DNA from: Oxalobacteraceae bacterium
Lineage (GTDB): Bacteria > Pseudomonadota > Gammaproteobacteria > Burkholderiales > Burkholderiaceae_D
Assembly: GCA_027485795.1 (NCBI GenBank)
Contig: JAIXQK010000105.1
Coordinates: forward strand, 1-64,000
Reading direction: 5' to 3'
Length of the DNA: 64,000 nt
Positions 1 through 9,531 of this stretch are shown here, in pieces (position 1 is the stretch's first letter; each line of letters opens with the position of its first letter). Under the pieces are notes generated by a model. The model made no database searches and had not been told where the DNA came from. It was given only the letters and a program-made list of their open reading frames with translations. Made by a program: the position numbers and the translations under genes.

Positions 1-2
1 TG

Positions 3-1934
3 GCGGGTTCGGTCGGCGATGCAAAAGCAGGGCAAGTAGTCAGCATCGAGTTGACCGAGCAGCCATCTCGTTATTCTCAGCCACTCGGCAAAATCGTCGA
101 AGTATTGGGCGAGATCGATGACCCCGGCATGGAGATCGAGATCGCTGTACGAAAGTACGGCGTCCCACACGAGTTTTCAGCAGCGGCGCAAAAGCTGGCA
201 GCGGCTTTGCCGTCTGAAGTCGGTGATAACGATCTCGATGCACGCGTCGATTTGCGTGATGTGCCATTAGTCACGATTGATGGCGAAGATGCGCGCGACT
301 TTGATGATGCGGTGTACTGCGAACCCTGCAAGATTGGGCGCACCAAAGGCTACCGTTTGATCGTGGCGATCGCCGATGTCAGCCATTATGTGAAACCAAA
401 TGATGCGCTGGATGCGGATGCATTAGAGCGCAGTACCTCGGTCTATTTCCCGCGGCGTGTGATACCGATGCTGCCGGAAAAATTATCGAATGGCTTGTGC
501 TCGCTGAATCCAGAAGTTGACCGACTCACGCTGGTGTGTGATGCCGTCATCACCATGAGCGGAGAAATCCACGCCTACCAGTTCTATCCGGCGGTGATTC
601 ACTCGGCAGCGCGGCTGACCTACACCGAAGTGGCTGCGATTCTTTCCAATACGCGAGGGCCAGAGGCGCAGCGGCGCCCTGGCTTGCTACCGCATCTTCA
701 AGATTTGTATGACTTGTTTCAGGTCTTGCTGGCAGCGCGCAAGCAGCGTGGTGCTATGGACTTTGAAACCACCGAGACCTATATCGTTGTCAATGCTGCT
801 GGCAAGATCGAGAAGATCTTGCCACGCACCCGCAACGATGCGCATCGGGTGATCGAAGAGTGCATGCTTGCCGCTAACGTTTGTGCGGCGGACTTTGTGC
901 ATCGGCATGAGCACCCGGCGCTTTATCGCATCCATGCAAGCCCGTCAGAAGAAAAGCTGAATCAGCTGCGCACCTTCCTGAAACAGCTCGGGTTGTCGCT
1001 CGGCGGTGGCAATTCACCGGCGGCTTCGGATTATGCTCAGCTGATGGAAAAAATTCACGGCCGGCCAGATGCCGTACTGCTACAGACCATGCTGCTGCGG
1101 TCGATGCAGCAAGCGGTTTATAGCCCGGAGAACATCGGCCACTTTGGTTTGTCGTACCAGGCGTATGCGCATTTCACGAGTCCGATTCGTCGCTACCCGG
1201 ATTTGCTGACCCATCGTGCGATCAAGGCGATTTTGCAAGGCAAGCGCTACCATCCGAAGGGTATAGAGACCGAGACGCTCAACACGAGTCTTTCACCGAT
1301 GGCGCGCAAGCTACTCGCGCGTGATCGCGCCAGCGGCAAGAAGCGCGCTGAAGGTGACTTGGCGATATGGGAATCACTCGGTATTCATTGCTCGGCGAAT
1401 GAGCGGCGCGCTGATGAGGCCTCGCGTGATGTAGAAGCTTGGCTCAAGTGTTATTTTGTGCGCGACAAACTCGGTGAAGAATTCACTGGAACGATTTCGG
1501 GTGTCGCGTCCTTCGGTATTTTTGTACAGCTTGATGCGCTGTATATCGAAGGTATGGTGCATGTGACCGATCTGGGCGCTGATTATTTTCAATATGATGA
1601 AGCGCGCCATGAGCTGCGCGGTCAGCGTACCGGTATTCGTTATCAACTGACCGACCGTGTCACGGTGCAAGTCAGTCGGGTGGATCTGGATGCGCGTCGT
1701 ATTGATCTGCGACTTGTACATCAGCCGGATATTCACACGCAAATTAAGAAAGAGTCGCGCCGGGCCGATGCAGAGCATGTGCGTAGTGGTTTATTCGGGG
1801 CTAAAAAAGCCGCGAAGAAAGCTACTAAAAAAGCCGCTGCTGCCAAGCCGGAGAGCGCCAAGGCACGCAAGAGCGCCAAGAAGACGAATGGAAGTGACAG
1901 TGCATCGCGCACTGGCCGTAAAAAGCGCAAGTAG
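3..1934 (+). CDS. rnr: Ribonuclease R, 5'-truncated by window edge
   Basis: Processive 3'-to-5' exoribonuclease of the RNB family, which degrades structured RNA. The frame is open from base 3, so the TTG at 51 is not the true start; the N-terminal helix-turn-helix and first cold-shock domain lie outside the window. Visible in order: the end of a cold-shock domain, the RNB catalytic domain with its Asp cluster (DGEDARDFDDAVY) that binds the two metal ions, a C-terminal S1 domain (GTISGVASFGIFVQ), and a Lys/Ala-rich basic tail after about residue 580 of the visible part. The tail is low-complexity, as is common for RNase R. rlmB starts 6 bp downstream, the usual rnr-rlmB pairing. The assignment is firm; only the N terminus is unseen. 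Confidence 0.96.
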   Translation, partial: AGSVGDAKAGQVVSIELTEQPSRYSQPLGKIVEVLGEIDDPGMEIEIAVRKYGVPHEFSAAAQKLAAALPSEVGDNDLDARVDLRDVPLVTIDGEDARDFDDAVYCEPCKIGRTKGYRLIVAIADVSHYVKPNDALDADALERSTSVYFPRRVIPMLPEKLSNGLCSLNPEVDRLTLVCDAVITMSGEIHAYQFYPAVIHSAARLTYTEVAAILSNTRGPEAQRRPGLLPHLQDLYDLFQVLLAARKQRGAMDFETTETYIVVNAAGKIEKILPRTRNDAHRVIEECMLAANVCAADFVHRHEHPALYRIHASPSEEKLNQLRTFLKQLGLSLGGGNSPAASDYAQLMEKIHGRPDAVLLQTMLLRSMQQAVYSPENIGHFGLSYQAYAHFTSPIRRYPDLLTHRAIKAILQGKRYHPKGIETETLNTSLSPMARKLLARDRASGKKRAEGDLAIWESLGIHCSANERRADEASRDVEAWLKCYFVRDKLGEEFTGTISGVASFGIFVQLDALYIEGMVHVTDLGADYFQYDEARHELRGQRTGIRYQLTDRVTVQVSRVDLDARRIDLRLVHQPDIHTQIKKESRRADAEHVRSGLFGAKKAAKKATKKAAAAKPESAKARKSAKKTNGSDSASRTGRKKRK

Positions 1935-1940
1935 GTAAAT

Positions 1941-2687
1941 TTGAAATCGAAACTTATTTTTGGCTTTCACGCAGTGACCGCGCGTTTGCGGCTGGATGCA
2001 TCGACCGTGGAGGAAATCTACGTCGATTCATCGCGCCATGATCGTCGCATGGGTGATCTGTTACGCGCCGCCAAAGGCGTCAATGTGCGTGTGATCCAAG
2101 CAGACGATCAGCGCCTTGATGCCATGGTGGGTACGCGGCGTCATCAAGGCGTTGTCGCCCGCGCGGGCGAACTCTCGTTGGCGCGCAACCTGGCCGAGCT
2201 GCTGGATATGATTCAGGGTCCGCCACTTTTGCTGCTGTTGGATGGCGTGACTGATCCGCACAACCTCGGCGCGTGCCTGCGTGTGGCGGATGGTGCTGGC
2301 GCGCACGCCGTAATCGCGCCGAAAGATCGTGCAGTCGGGCTGAACGCAACCGCCAGCAAAGTCGCCAGCGGCGCAGCGGAGTCCGTGCCGTATATCACCG
2401 TCACCAATTTGGCACGCACTATGCGTGAGTTGCAAGAGCGCGATATTTGGTTGACCGGCACCACCGATGATGCCGAGCAGAGCATGTTCGATCTTGACTA
2501 CACAGGTGGCACCGCCTTTGTGATGGGCTCGGAAGGCGAGGGGATGCGACGCCTGACTCGCGAGAACTGTGATCGTCTGGTGAGACTGCCGATGATGGGC
2601 ACGGTTGAGAGTCTGAACGTCTCGGTTGCTTCCGGGGTGTGCTTGTATGAGGCGCGCCGCCAGCGGCTGCGTACGGCGGGTGGGTAA
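1941..2687 (+). CDS. rlmB: 23S rRNA (guanosine-2'-O)-methyltransferase RlmB
   Basis: SpoU/TrmH-family methyltransferase, expected to methylate the 2'-O of G2251 of 23S rRNA. At 248 aa it has the normal length. An N-terminal RNA-binding substrate domain ([11 protein letters not shown], about residues 5-75) precedes the knotted SPOUT domain with the family motifs [14 protein letters not shown] (about 100-113), [12 protein letters not shown] and the C-terminal [15 protein letters not shown] that binds the cofactor. The start is TTG at 1941, 6 bp after the rnr stop, so the two genes are probably cotranscribed. No ATG lies nearby in frame. Confidence 0.96.
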   Translation: MKSKLIFGFHAVTARLRLDASTVEEIYVDSSRHDRRMGDLLRAAKGVNVRVIQADDQRLDAMVGTRRHQGVVARAGELSLARNLAELLDMIQGPPLLLLLDGVTDPHNLGACLRVADGAGAHAVIAPKDRAVGLNATASKVASGAAESVPYITVTNLARTMRELQERDIWLTGTTDDAEQSMFDLDYTGGTAFVMGSEGEGMRRLTRENCDRLVRLPMMGTVESLNVSVASGVCLYEARRQRLRTAGG

Positions 2688-2716
2688 AATATCTGGATCG
2701 GTCCCGGAGTCCTGAC

Positions 2717-3466
2717 ATGTTCAGCCGCCTTAACGAAGACATCAGCAGCATCATGCAGCGTGATCCCGCAGCGCGTAGTCGCTGGGAGGTCTTGACCTGC
2801 TATCCCGGCCTGCACGCGATTGTGATGCACCGCTGGGCAAATGCTTGCTGGCGTATGGGTCTGAAATGGCTGGGCCGTTTCATCTCGCACATCTCGCGTT
2901 GGCTGACTGGCATCGAGATTCACCCCGGTGCCATCATTGGGCGCCGCGTATTCATTGATCACGGCTTTGGCGTCGTGATCGGCGAGACGGCAGAGATCGG
3001 CGATGATTGCACCATATATCAGGGCGTCACGCTCGGCGGCACATCGTTGAATAAAGGTAGCAAGCGTCATCCAACCTTGGGCCGTGGTGTGATCATTGGT
3101 GCGGGGGCGCAAGTCTTGGGTGGATTCACGGTGGGCGAGGGTGCCAAGGTGGGCTCCAATGCGGTGGTCGTGAAAGAGGTACCTGCTGGCGCGACCGCAA
3201 TCGGTAACCCGGCACGTGTGATCGCGAAAGACACGCATCCCGGGCGGGACGACGCAGCAGCGCGTATGTTTGCGGCGTATGGTCTGACGCCAAATGGTGA
3301 CGATCCCTTGTCCAAAGCCTTGCACGGTTTGATCGATAATGCGGCCTCGCAAGAGACGCAATTACAGAAAATCGTCGCAGCCCTGAAGGCGGCGGGTATT
3401 GCTGTTGAAGAAGTGGCGCCCTCCGATCGTTTCGATGCCGATCAACTCAACAAACTCGTTGAGTAA
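2717..3466 (+). CDS. cysE: Serine O-acetyltransferase
   Basis: Converts L-serine and acetyl-CoA to O-acetylserine, the first step of cysteine synthesis. The 249-aa protein has a short N-terminal helical domain (about 1-65) followed by a left-handed beta-helix of hexapeptide repeats ([16 protein letters not shown] through [23 protein letters not shown] to [19 protein letters not shown]). His and Asp of FIDHG and the GGT motif are the usual active-site elements. It is the short EpsC/CysE type. The C-terminal 60 residues form an extra helical tail. It follows rlmB by 29 bp and may be read from the same transcript. Confidence 0.94.
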   Translation: MFSRLNEDISSIMQRDPAARSRWEVLTCYPGLHAIVMHRWANACWRMGLKWLGRFISHISRWLTGIEIHPGAIIGRRVFIDHGFGVVIGETAEIGDDCTIYQGVTLGGTSLNKGSKRHPTLGRGVIIGAGAQVLGGFTVGEGAKVGSNAVVVKEVPAGATAIGNPARVIAKDTHPGRDDAAARMFAAYGLTPNGDDPLSKALHGLIDNAASQETQLQKIVAALKAAGIAVEEVAPSDRFDADQLNKLVE

Positions 3467-3535
3467 GTCATTGTCGTCGGTGTCTTGATCCCTTTTTGTT
3501 TGTCAGCTTCTTGAAACGATTTTTCTTATTCGTTT

Positions 3536-3595
3536 CATTGCGATTTGCATTAGCTAACTCATTGAGATTAGCATTAGTTAACTCAGTGCGATTGG
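3536..3595. repeat. 24-bp tandem repeat, two copies plus a partial third
   Basis: Positions 3536-3559 and 3560-3583 are two copies of a 24-bp unit beginning CATTGCGATT / CATTGAGATT and ending AGCTAACT / AGTTAACT, with about three mismatches. A partial third copy (CAGTGCGATT) starts at 3584 and runs into the last codons of the convergent acyl-CoA synthetase gene. The array lies between the 3' ends of cysE and that gene. No function is evident. Confidence 0.8.
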
Positions 3596-5256
3596 TTTTC
3601 GGCAGTTGCGCGATTCAACTCTAATGCTCTGAGTATGTTGCGCTGAACCTTGCCGGTAGTGGTCATCGGCAGCGCATCAATGAACTCGATCTGCTTCGGG
3701 TATTCATACGGCGCTAGCTGGCCGCGCACATGCTGCTGCAATGCCTTGATCAGTTCAGCATCTTGCTGCTCGCCGCGCGGTGTCTCGGGTGTCAGTACAA
3801 TGAATGCCTTCACCAGATTGCCTCGCTCTGCATCAGGTGTGGGTACTACAGCGGCATTCGCGACGGCCGGGTGCTTGACCAGACAGTTCTCGATTTCCGA
3901 TGGCCCGATTCGATAACCTGCAGCCTTGAACATGTCATCCGCACGACCGCGATACCAGAGGTAGCCGTCGGCATCCATCTCCGCTAAATCGCCAGTCATC
4001 AGCCAGTCACCGCGGTACTTGTCTCGACTTGCATCGGGGCGACGCCAGTAGCTGTTGAAAATCACCGGGTCGGGTTGGCCATGAATATCGCGGCGATGCA
4101 ATCCAACTTCGCCGATCTGGCCAGGGCCAAGCGGCTCACCGGTGTCATCCAACACCGCGACGCGATGCCCCGGGTAGGGCTTGCCCATACTGCCCGCGCG
4201 CGCTGGCCAATAGAGTGCGCAGTTACCCACCAAATAATTGGCTTCCGTTTGGCCAAACATTTCATTGACAGTGATGTCGAACGCATCCTGCACCCATTGA
4301 AAGACCGCGTCACCGACAGCCTCGCCTGCACTCATGATGGCGCGTAGCTTGAGTGGGTAATGCTGTTTCGGTGCAGGTACGGCTTTCATCATCATCTTCA
4401 ATGCAGTCGGGAACAAAAACGTGTTTGTTACGCCATGCCGTGCCATCAACTCGAATGCATGCTCGGGAGAGAAGCGGGCACGACTCGCGATGATGGTGCG
4501 ACCGAAGTAGAGCGTGGGTAGAAGTGCGTCCATCAAGCCTCCTGTCCATGCCCAGTCAGCCGGCGACCAGAACACATCACCTTGTTTCGGAAACCAGTTT
4601 TGTGAAGCGACGAAGCCGGGCAGGTTGCCGATCAAGGCCGATTGCGGAATCAATGCGCCCTTGGGTGAGCCGGTGGTGCCACTGGTATAGATCAGGATTG
4701 CCGGGTCGTTGGCGCTGGTAGTCACCGGTGTAAAACGATCGGGTGCGTTGGCTAATGCATTTGTCCAATCGATCAAATCAGCACGCTGAGTATCCAGAGC
4801 GATGACATGCTGGAGCGAGGGACAGTGCGGCAATGCAGCGTCGATCGCTGCCAGCGCACTGGCATCGACGATTGCTACCATGGCTTCACTATCTTGTAGT
4901 CGATACTCGATAGCTTCCGGTCCGAACAGCACCGATAGCGGCATTGCGATCGCCCCGAGTTGCTGGCAACTGATGTGCGCAACGGCGACCTCGGGTCGCT
5001 GCGGCATGACAATCGCTACGCGCGAACCACGTTCAACACCCAGCGAGCGCAGCACATGGCTGAGACGATTAGCATCACGCTGCAAGCTGGCATAGCTCAC
5101 TTCGCGATGACCGTTCAGCGCATCATCGACCACGATAGCGATACGTTCAGGGTCGTCAGACCAGCGCCCACAGCAGAGGTGAGCGATATTGCAATCCTCT
5201 GGAATCATCCAACGAAAGGATTGGTAGAGCGCGTCGTAGTGATCGGTGGCCGGCAT
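3583..5256 (-). CDS. Acyl-CoA synthetase (AMP-binding, acetyl-CoA-synthetase-like)
   Basis: ANL-superfamily adenylating enzyme that activates a carboxylate with ATP and forms its CoA thioester. The A3 motif (IYTSGTTGSPKGAL), the A5-like NEMFGQTE, the A7/A8 region (WLMTGDLAEMDADGYLWYRGRADD) and the C-terminal A10 lysine region (PMTTTGKVQRNILR) are all present. The ATG at 5256 follows AGGGGAC with good spacing and gives 557 aa; a longer frame from 5313 is less likely. Similarity pattern suggests a short- or medium-chain acyl substrate (acetyl-, propionyl- or MACS-like), but the substrate cannot be read from the sequence. It is divergent from the following alpha/beta hydrolase. Confidence 0.9.
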   Translation of the reverse strand: MPATDHYDALYQSFRWMIPEDCNIAHLCCGRWSDDPERIAIVVDDALNGHREVSYASLQRDANRLSHVLRSLGVERGSRVAIVMPQRPEVAVAHISCQQLGAIAMPLSVLFGPEAIEYRLQDSEAMVAIVDASALAAIDAALPHCPSLQHVIALDTQRADLIDWTNALANAPDRFTPVTTSANDPAILIYTSGTTGSPKGALIPQSALIGNLPGFVASQNWFPKQGDVFWSPADWAWTGGLMDALLPTLYFGRTIIASRARFSPEHAFELMARHGVTNTFLFPTALKMMMKAVPAPKQHYPLKLRAIMSAGEAVGDAVFQWVQDAFDITVNEMFGQTEANYLVGNCALYWPARAGSMGKPYPGHRVAVLDDTGEPLGPGQIGEVGLHRRDIHGQPDPVIFNSYWRRPDASRDKYRGDWLMTGDLAEMDADGYLWYRGRADDMFKAAGYRIGPSEIENCLVKHPAVANAAVVPTPDAERGNLVKAFIVLTPETPRGEQQDAELIKALQQHVRGQLAPYEYPKQIEFIDALPMTTTGKVQRNILRALELNRATAENQSH

Positions 5257-5333
5257 CCGGTGTCCCCTATAATTTGATGGTGGGATGCTAGCCTTGGCCG
5301 CAAGTACTGGCAATCCTCATAATCCCCCATCTG

Positions 5334-6221
5334 ATGCCGACACCGTTCAAACCTTCCCGATCCGAGTTTCTGTCCGTGCGCGGCCTGCGAACGCATGTGC
5401 GCCATTGGGGTAGTGCGGATGCGCCTAAACTGTTCATGCTGCATGGTTGGATGGATGTGTCCGCCTCGTTTCAGTTTGTGGTTGACTGCCTGCAGCGTGA
5501 CTGGCGTGTGATTGCGCCGGACTGGCGTGGCTTTGGGCTTTCCGAAAGAGTGCAAGCAGACTGCTACTGGTTTCCCGACTATCTGGGGGATCTGGACACA
5601 CTGCTGGATCAGCTAGCGCCCAACGAATCAATTCGCTTACTCGGACACAGCATGGGCGGCAATGTCGCCACGCTGTACGCTGGTATCCGCCCGCAGCGGG
5701 TATCCAGGCTGATCAATCTCGAAGGCTTTGGCCTCGCGAATGCCGAACCGGCGCAGGCACCAGCACGCTATGCGCAGTGGTTGGACGAATTGCGTGCGCC
5801 ACCGAAGATGCGTAGCTACCCCGACACTGGCGCCGTGGCAGAGAGATTGAGCAAGACAAATCCGCGTCTCACGCCCGAGCGAGCGGCGTTTGTAGCGCAG
5901 CACTGGGCTGCGCAGCATCAAGACGGCGAGTGGCATGTGCAAGGTGACCCGCGGCACAAAGTCGTCAGCGCCAACCTGTACCGGACCGAGGAGGTACTCG
6001 CCTGCTGGCAAAACATCTCGGCACCGGTGTTGTGGGTCGAGGCCGAGCACACCGATGTATGGCGCTGGATGGGGCCAAAGGCTGAGGTGCGCGCCGAGAT
6101 CGATCGGCGCATGCAGGTCATTCCTGACGTCACCCCGGCATTGATCAAAGACGCGGGCCATATGTTGCACCATGATCAGCCCGAGGCGCTGGCAAGTTTG
6201 ATCGAGGATTTCCTCGACTAA
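5334..6221 (+). CDS. Alpha/beta hydrolase
   Basis: A 295-aa single-domain serine hydrolase. The oxyanion-hole region is LHGWMD and the nucleophile elbow GHSMGG spans residues 104-109 with Ser106. A late His in DAGHMLHHDQPEAL completes the triad; an acidic residue near VEAEHTDV is the likely third member. The family includes esterases, haloperoxidase-like enzymes and epoxide hydrolases, and the substrate is not deducible. It is divergently oriented to the acyl-CoA synthetase across about 77 bp, which suggests, but does not prove, a link in acyl metabolism. Confidence 0.88.
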   Translation: MPTPFKPSRSEFLSVRGLRTHVRHWGSADAPKLFMLHGWMDVSASFQFVVDCLQRDWRVIAPDWRGFGLSERVQADCYWFPDYLGDLDTLLDQLAPNESIRLLGHSMGGNVATLYAGIRPQRVSRLINLEGFGLANAEPAQAPARYAQWLDELRAPPKMRSYPDTGAVAERLSKTNPRLTPERAAFVAQHWAAQHQDGEWHVQGDPRHKVVSANLYRTEEVLACWQNISAPVLWVEAEHTDVWRWMGPKAEVRAEIDRRMQVIPDVTPALIKDAGHMLHHDQPEALASLIEDFLD

Positions 6222-6296
6222 GCGTGCGCGCACGTCGAACAGTCGTCGGGCGTACAATCACAGCTTGATTGCTGCAAACCCCGCCCAAGATTCCCC

Positions 6297-7127
6297 ATGT
6301 TAAACGCAGATTTGCACTGCCACTCGATCGTGTCGGATGGCACCCTCACGCCGACCGCGCTGGCGCAGCGCGCCAAAGCGAACGGCGTCGATCTGTGGGC
6401 ATTGACCGACCATGATGAAATCGACGGGATAGCCGAGGCGCGTCGCGCTGCTGACGCGGTCGGGCTGAGATTCGTCGCCGGCGTCGAGGTATCGATCACC
6501 TGGTCGGGCAAGACCGTACACATCGTGGGTCTCGGTGTTGATGAGCACAACCCCTCGCTGCGCGCCGGGCTTGCCTCGGTGCGCGGAGGGCGTGAAAGCC
6601 GCGGACGCGAGATTGCAGAGGATTTGGCGCGCGCCGGTATCCACGGGGCCTTTGAAGGGGCTATGCAGCATGCCGGTAACCCTGAGATGCTGGGCCGCAC
6701 CCATTTCGCTCGGTTTTTGGTCGAGAGCGGCGTGCGACCCACCGTTGCCGATGTGTTCAAGCATTACCTTGTCGAGGGTAAGCCCGGCTATGTGCCACAC
6801 CGCTGGGGCGCGCTGGAGCAGGCAGTCGGGTGGATACGCGGGGCGGGTGGACGCGCGGTAATTGCACATCCCGCACGCTATGCGTTAACCGAATTGCAAC
6901 GCGACGCCTTGATCGACGCCTTCAAAGAGGCCGGCGGTGAGGGGATTGAGGTCGTCACCGGTAGCCACACCCCTGAAGAATATGACAGCTTCGCTCGGGT
7001 GGCGCGGCGGGCCGGCCTGCTGGCCTCGCGCGGCTCGGACTTCCACGGCGTGACGGAATCGGGCGCGGACCTTGGCTCGTTGCCACCGCTGCCGTCTGAT
7101 CTCAAGCCGGTTTGGCATGATTGGTGA
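6297..7127 (+). CDS. PHP-domain phosphoesterase (RNase AM / 3',5'-nucleoside bisphosphate phosphatase family)
   Basis: The PHP fold is shown by DLHCHSIVSDG at the N terminus, LTDHDEIDG (about 35-43) and the late HPARYA and GSDFHG metal-binding motifs. Relatives are E. coli YciV (RNase AM/TrpH) and the Chromobacterium enzyme that dephosphorylates 3',5'-nucleoside bisphosphates. The length of 276 aa is normal. Its association with the yciO-like gene (8192) and trpS further downstream matches the conserved yciV-yciO neighbourhood of proteobacteria, here interrupted by htpX. Confidence 0.9.
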   Translation: MLNADLHCHSIVSDGTLTPTALAQRAKANGVDLWALTDHDEIDGIAEARRAADAVGLRFVAGVEVSITWSGKTVHIVGLGVDEHNPSLRAGLASVRGGRESRGREIAEDLARAGIHGAFEGAMQHAGNPEMLGRTHFARFLVESGVRPTVADVFKHYLVEGKPGYVPHRWGALEQAVGWIRGAGGRAVIAHPARYALTELQRDALIDAFKEAGGEGIEVVTGSHTPEEYDSFARVARRAGLLASRGSDFHGVTESGADLGSLPPLPSDLKPVWHDW

Positions 7128-7128
7128 G

Positions 7129-7182
7129 GAATTCTCTGTTCAGCCCGAAAAAAAACTTCGGCTTAAACTGAGTTGAATTCCT
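7129..7182. repeat. Imperfect inverted repeat between the PHP gene and htpX
   Basis: GGAATTC (7129-7135) is mirrored by GAATTCC (7176-7182), and inside it AGCCCGAA (7143-7150) faces TTCGGCT (7158-7164). It sits directly after the stop codon of the PHP gene. It lacks a clean T-tract, so a terminator role is possible but weak. The remainder of the gap up to 7259 holds nothing I recognise. Confidence 0.35.
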
Positions 7183-7259
7183 GCTTAGGCGTCGCCACAT
7201 CAGGCAACACGTAGCCATAATTGGTTTGATTTCACTGAGTCCTCTTCGGAGACCATCCC

Positions 7260-8129
7260 ATGAAAAGAATTCTGTTGTTCGTACTGACCAACGTCGCGGT
7301 GATCGCGGTCATGTCGATCGTTTTGTCGGTGCTAGGTGTTGATCGTTTCCTGACCTCCCAGGGCCTTAACGTGGGCAGCTTGCTGGTGTTCTCACTGGTA
7401 GTGGGCTTCACCGGCGCCATCTTCTCGCTCCTGATCAGCAAGCCCATGGCCAAGTGGAGCACTGGCGCTACTGTGATCGAGCATCCGCAAAACGAGACCG
7501 AGCGCTGGCTGCTCGATACCGTACGCCGCCTTGCCGATCGCGCTGGCATTGGCATGCCGGAGGTTGCGGTCTACGAAGGTGAGCCGAACGCTTTCGCTAC
7601 CGGCGCTTTCCGCAATGAGGCCTTGGTTGCGGTATCGACCGGGCTGCTGATGAACATGACCCGCGACGAGGTCGAGGCCGTACTCGGTCACGAGGTGGCA
7701 CATATTGCGAATGGCGACATGGTGACCATGACGCTGATCCAAGGTGTGACCAATACCTTCGTGGTTTTCCTGTCGCGCATTGTCGGTTATGTGGTTGATC
7801 GCGCACTGTCGCGCAACGATGAGAGCACGGGCGGTATTGGCTACATGGTGACTGTGATTGTTTGCCAAATCATCTTCGGGCTACTAGCTTCCATGATCGT
7901 GGCGTGGTTCTCACGTCAGCGTGAGTTCCGTGCGGATGCGGGCGCGGCTCAGCTAATGGGTAATCGTCAGCCAATGATCAATGCTTTGCATCGGCTCAGT
8001 AGCTTGCACGAGTCAGCGCTGCCGCAGTCAGTCGCCGCGCTGGGCATTAATCACTCGAGCGGTTTCTTTGAGCTATTCTCTACCCATCCACCGCTTGCGG
8101 AGCGCATTGCAGCGCTGCAGCGCGGTTAA
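7260..8129 (+). CDS. htpX: Membrane zinc metalloprotease HtpX
   Basis: M48B-family inner-membrane protease of the envelope stress response, which degrades misfolded membrane proteins on the cytoplasmic side. Two N-terminal hydrophobic segments (residues about 5-25 and 37-55) are followed by the zinc motif HEVAH ([11 protein letters not shown]), then two further hydrophobic stretches and the third zinc ligand region [10 protein letters not shown]. The length of 289 aa matches the family. A hairpin terminator follows directly after the gene. Confidence 0.95.
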   Translation: MKRILLFVLTNVAVIAVMSIVLSVLGVDRFLTSQGLNVGSLLVFSLVVGFTGAIFSLLISKPMAKWSTGATVIEHPQNETERWLLDTVRRLADRAGIGMPEVAVYEGEPNAFATGAFRNEALVAVSTGLLMNMTRDEVEAVLGHEVAHIANGDMVTMTLIQGVTNTFVVFLSRIVGYVVDRALSRNDESTGGIGYMVTVIVCQIIFGLLASMIVAWFSRQREFRADAGAAQLMGNRQPMINALHRLSSLHESALPQSVAALGINHSSGFFELFSTHPPLAERIAALQRG

Positions 8130-8151
8130 CCCCGGCTGCATCAGTACCCCA

Positions 8152-8186
8152 AAGCGACAGCCTGATAGGCTGTCGCTTTTGTTTTG
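8152..8186 (+). terminator. Intrinsic terminator after htpX
   Basis: AAGCGACAGCCT and AGGCTGTCGCTT form a perfect stem around a 3-4-nt loop (GATA), followed by TTGTTTT. It lies only a few bases before the ATG of the yciO-like gene, so that gene either has its start of transcription inside this region or depends on readthrough. Confidence 0.85.
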
Positions 8187-8191
8187 TTCTT

Positions 8192-8812
8192 ATGACCCAA
8201 TACTTTCAAATTCACCCGGACAACCCGCAACCGCGTCTGATCCGGCAGGCTGCAGAGATCATTGACGGTGGTGGGATCGTTGCCTTGCCCACCGACTCCA
8301 GCTACGCATTGGTATGCCGCCTTGATGACAAGGATGCAGTTGATCGGCTACGCCGTATTCGCGGCGTCGACGAGAAACATCACCTGACACTGCTATGTCG
8401 TGATCTTTCAGAGATCGCCAACTATGCGCGTGTCGACAACAAGCAGTACCGCTTGCTGAAAGCTGCCACGCCCGGGCCATTTACCTTCATTCTGGAGGCG
8501 ACGCGCGAAGTACCCCGTCGGCTGTCGCACCCATCGCGTAAAACCATCGGTCTGCGGGTACCAGAAAACACCATTGCACAGTCGCTGCTTGAGCAACTGA
8601 GTCAAGCGCTGATTGGCACCACACTCATCCTGGCCGGCAGCGACACACCGTTGAATGATCCTGATGAAATTCGGGACAGCCTTCAGCGACAGGTAGAGTT
8701 GGTGATTGATGGCGGTAGTTGTGGCTTGGAGCCGACCACCGTGGTTGATCTGACAGGCGATAGCCCGGTGGTATTGCGCAGGGGACGGGGAGATGTCTCG
8801 CTGTTTGCGTAG
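8192..8812 (+). CDS. YciO-type Sua5/YrdC/YwlC-family protein
   Basis: A 206-aa YrdC-fold protein with an N-terminal ALPTDSSYALVC nucleotide-binding segment and a PGPFTFILEATREVPRR motif. Members of the TsaC/Sua5 branch make threonylcarbamoyl-AMP for the t6A modification of ANN-decoding tRNAs. The YciO branch, which this resembles by its N terminus, its C-terminal end (VVLRRGRGDVSLF) and its place near the PHP gene, has weaker or uncertain activity in that reaction. I therefore do not call it tsaC. Confidence 0.85.
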   Translation: MTQYFQIHPDNPQPRLIRQAAEIIDGGGIVALPTDSSYALVCRLDDKDAVDRLRRIRGVDEKHHLTLLCRDLSEIANYARVDNKQYRLLKAATPGPFTFILEATREVPRRLSHPSRKTIGLRVPENTIAQSLLEQLSQALIGTTLILAGSDTPLNDPDEIRDSLQRQVELVIDGGSCGLEPTTVVDLTGDSPVVLRRGRGDVSLFA

Positions 8813-8868
8813 TCGCCAGACCGGCATGGGGCACAGAATCGTGAGAGCGCTCTGATAGAATCCCGTTG

Positions 8869-9525
8869 ATGAGCGACACCATTCAGATCATTGCGGTCTA
8901 TGCATTGCCGATTCTTTTCGCAATCACGCTGCATGAGGCGGCGCATGCGTACGCTGCGCGGTTTTTCGGCGATCTGACGGCCTACTCGCAAGGCCGGATG
9001 AGTCTGAACCCGGCCAAGCACATTGATCCCATCGGTACCATCGTGCTACCGCTGATACTTGCCTTGGTCCAAAGCCCGTTTATTTTCGGCTATGCCAAGC
9101 CGGTACCCGTTGATTTTTCGCGTCTCAATCACCCCAAACGCGACATGCTCTGGGTCGCACTGGCTGGCCCCGCGGCCAACCTGTTCATGGCGCTCGGTTG
9201 GATGATTCTTTATTTCGTGCTGTACGGCGCCTCGTTGCAGGAAGAGTATTTTTTCCGGGTTGCCGAGGCGGGCATCGTAGTGAATCTGGTGCTGTTTGCG
9301 TTTAACTTGTTTCCACTGCCGCCGCTGGATGGTGGCCGAATTCTGACCAGCCTTCTGCCGATGCGCTATGCATTCAAGTTCGCTCGTCTCGAGCCTTACG
9401 GGTTTTTCATTGTGCTTGCGCTCGCCATGCTGAATCTTCTGAAGTTCTGGATGATCCCGGTGGTTGCAGCGGCGAATGGCTTGCTTTCCGTATTGGTCGC
9501 CCCCCTAAAATTTCTCGTCACCTGA
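8869..9525 (+). CDS. Site-2 protease family (M50) membrane metalloprotease
   Basis: Small integral-membrane zinc protease of the RseP-related, PDZ-less type (about 218 aa). HEAAHAYAARFFGD near residue 23 is the HExxH motif in the first membrane segment, and NLFPLPPLDGG carries the second zinc ligand (the usual NxxPxPxLDG). Four to six hydrophobic segments are visible. The ATG at 8869 is preferred to the TTG directly before it. Genes of this type are often found next to trpS or segregation genes in betaproteobacteria, as here. Confidence 0.9.
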   Translation: MSDTIQIIAVYALPILFAITLHEAAHAYAARFFGDLTAYSQGRMSLNPAKHIDPIGTIVLPLILALVQSPFIFGYAKPVPVDFSRLNHPKRDMLWVALAGPAANLFMALGWMILYFVLYGASLQEEYFFRVAEAGIVVNLVLFAFNLFPLPPLDGGRILTSLLPMRYAFKFARLEPYGFFIVLALAMLNLLKFWMIPVVAAANGLLSVLVAPLKFLVT

Positions 9526-9531
9526 TACGCC

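Noticed and set aside
2498..3361. 287-aa minus-strand frame opposite cysE
   Set aside because: Shadow of cysE and rlmB, which carry clear motifs.
7129..7182. Terminator after the PHP gene
   Set aside because: The inverted repeat is imperfect and lacks a T-run, so it is listed only as a repeat.
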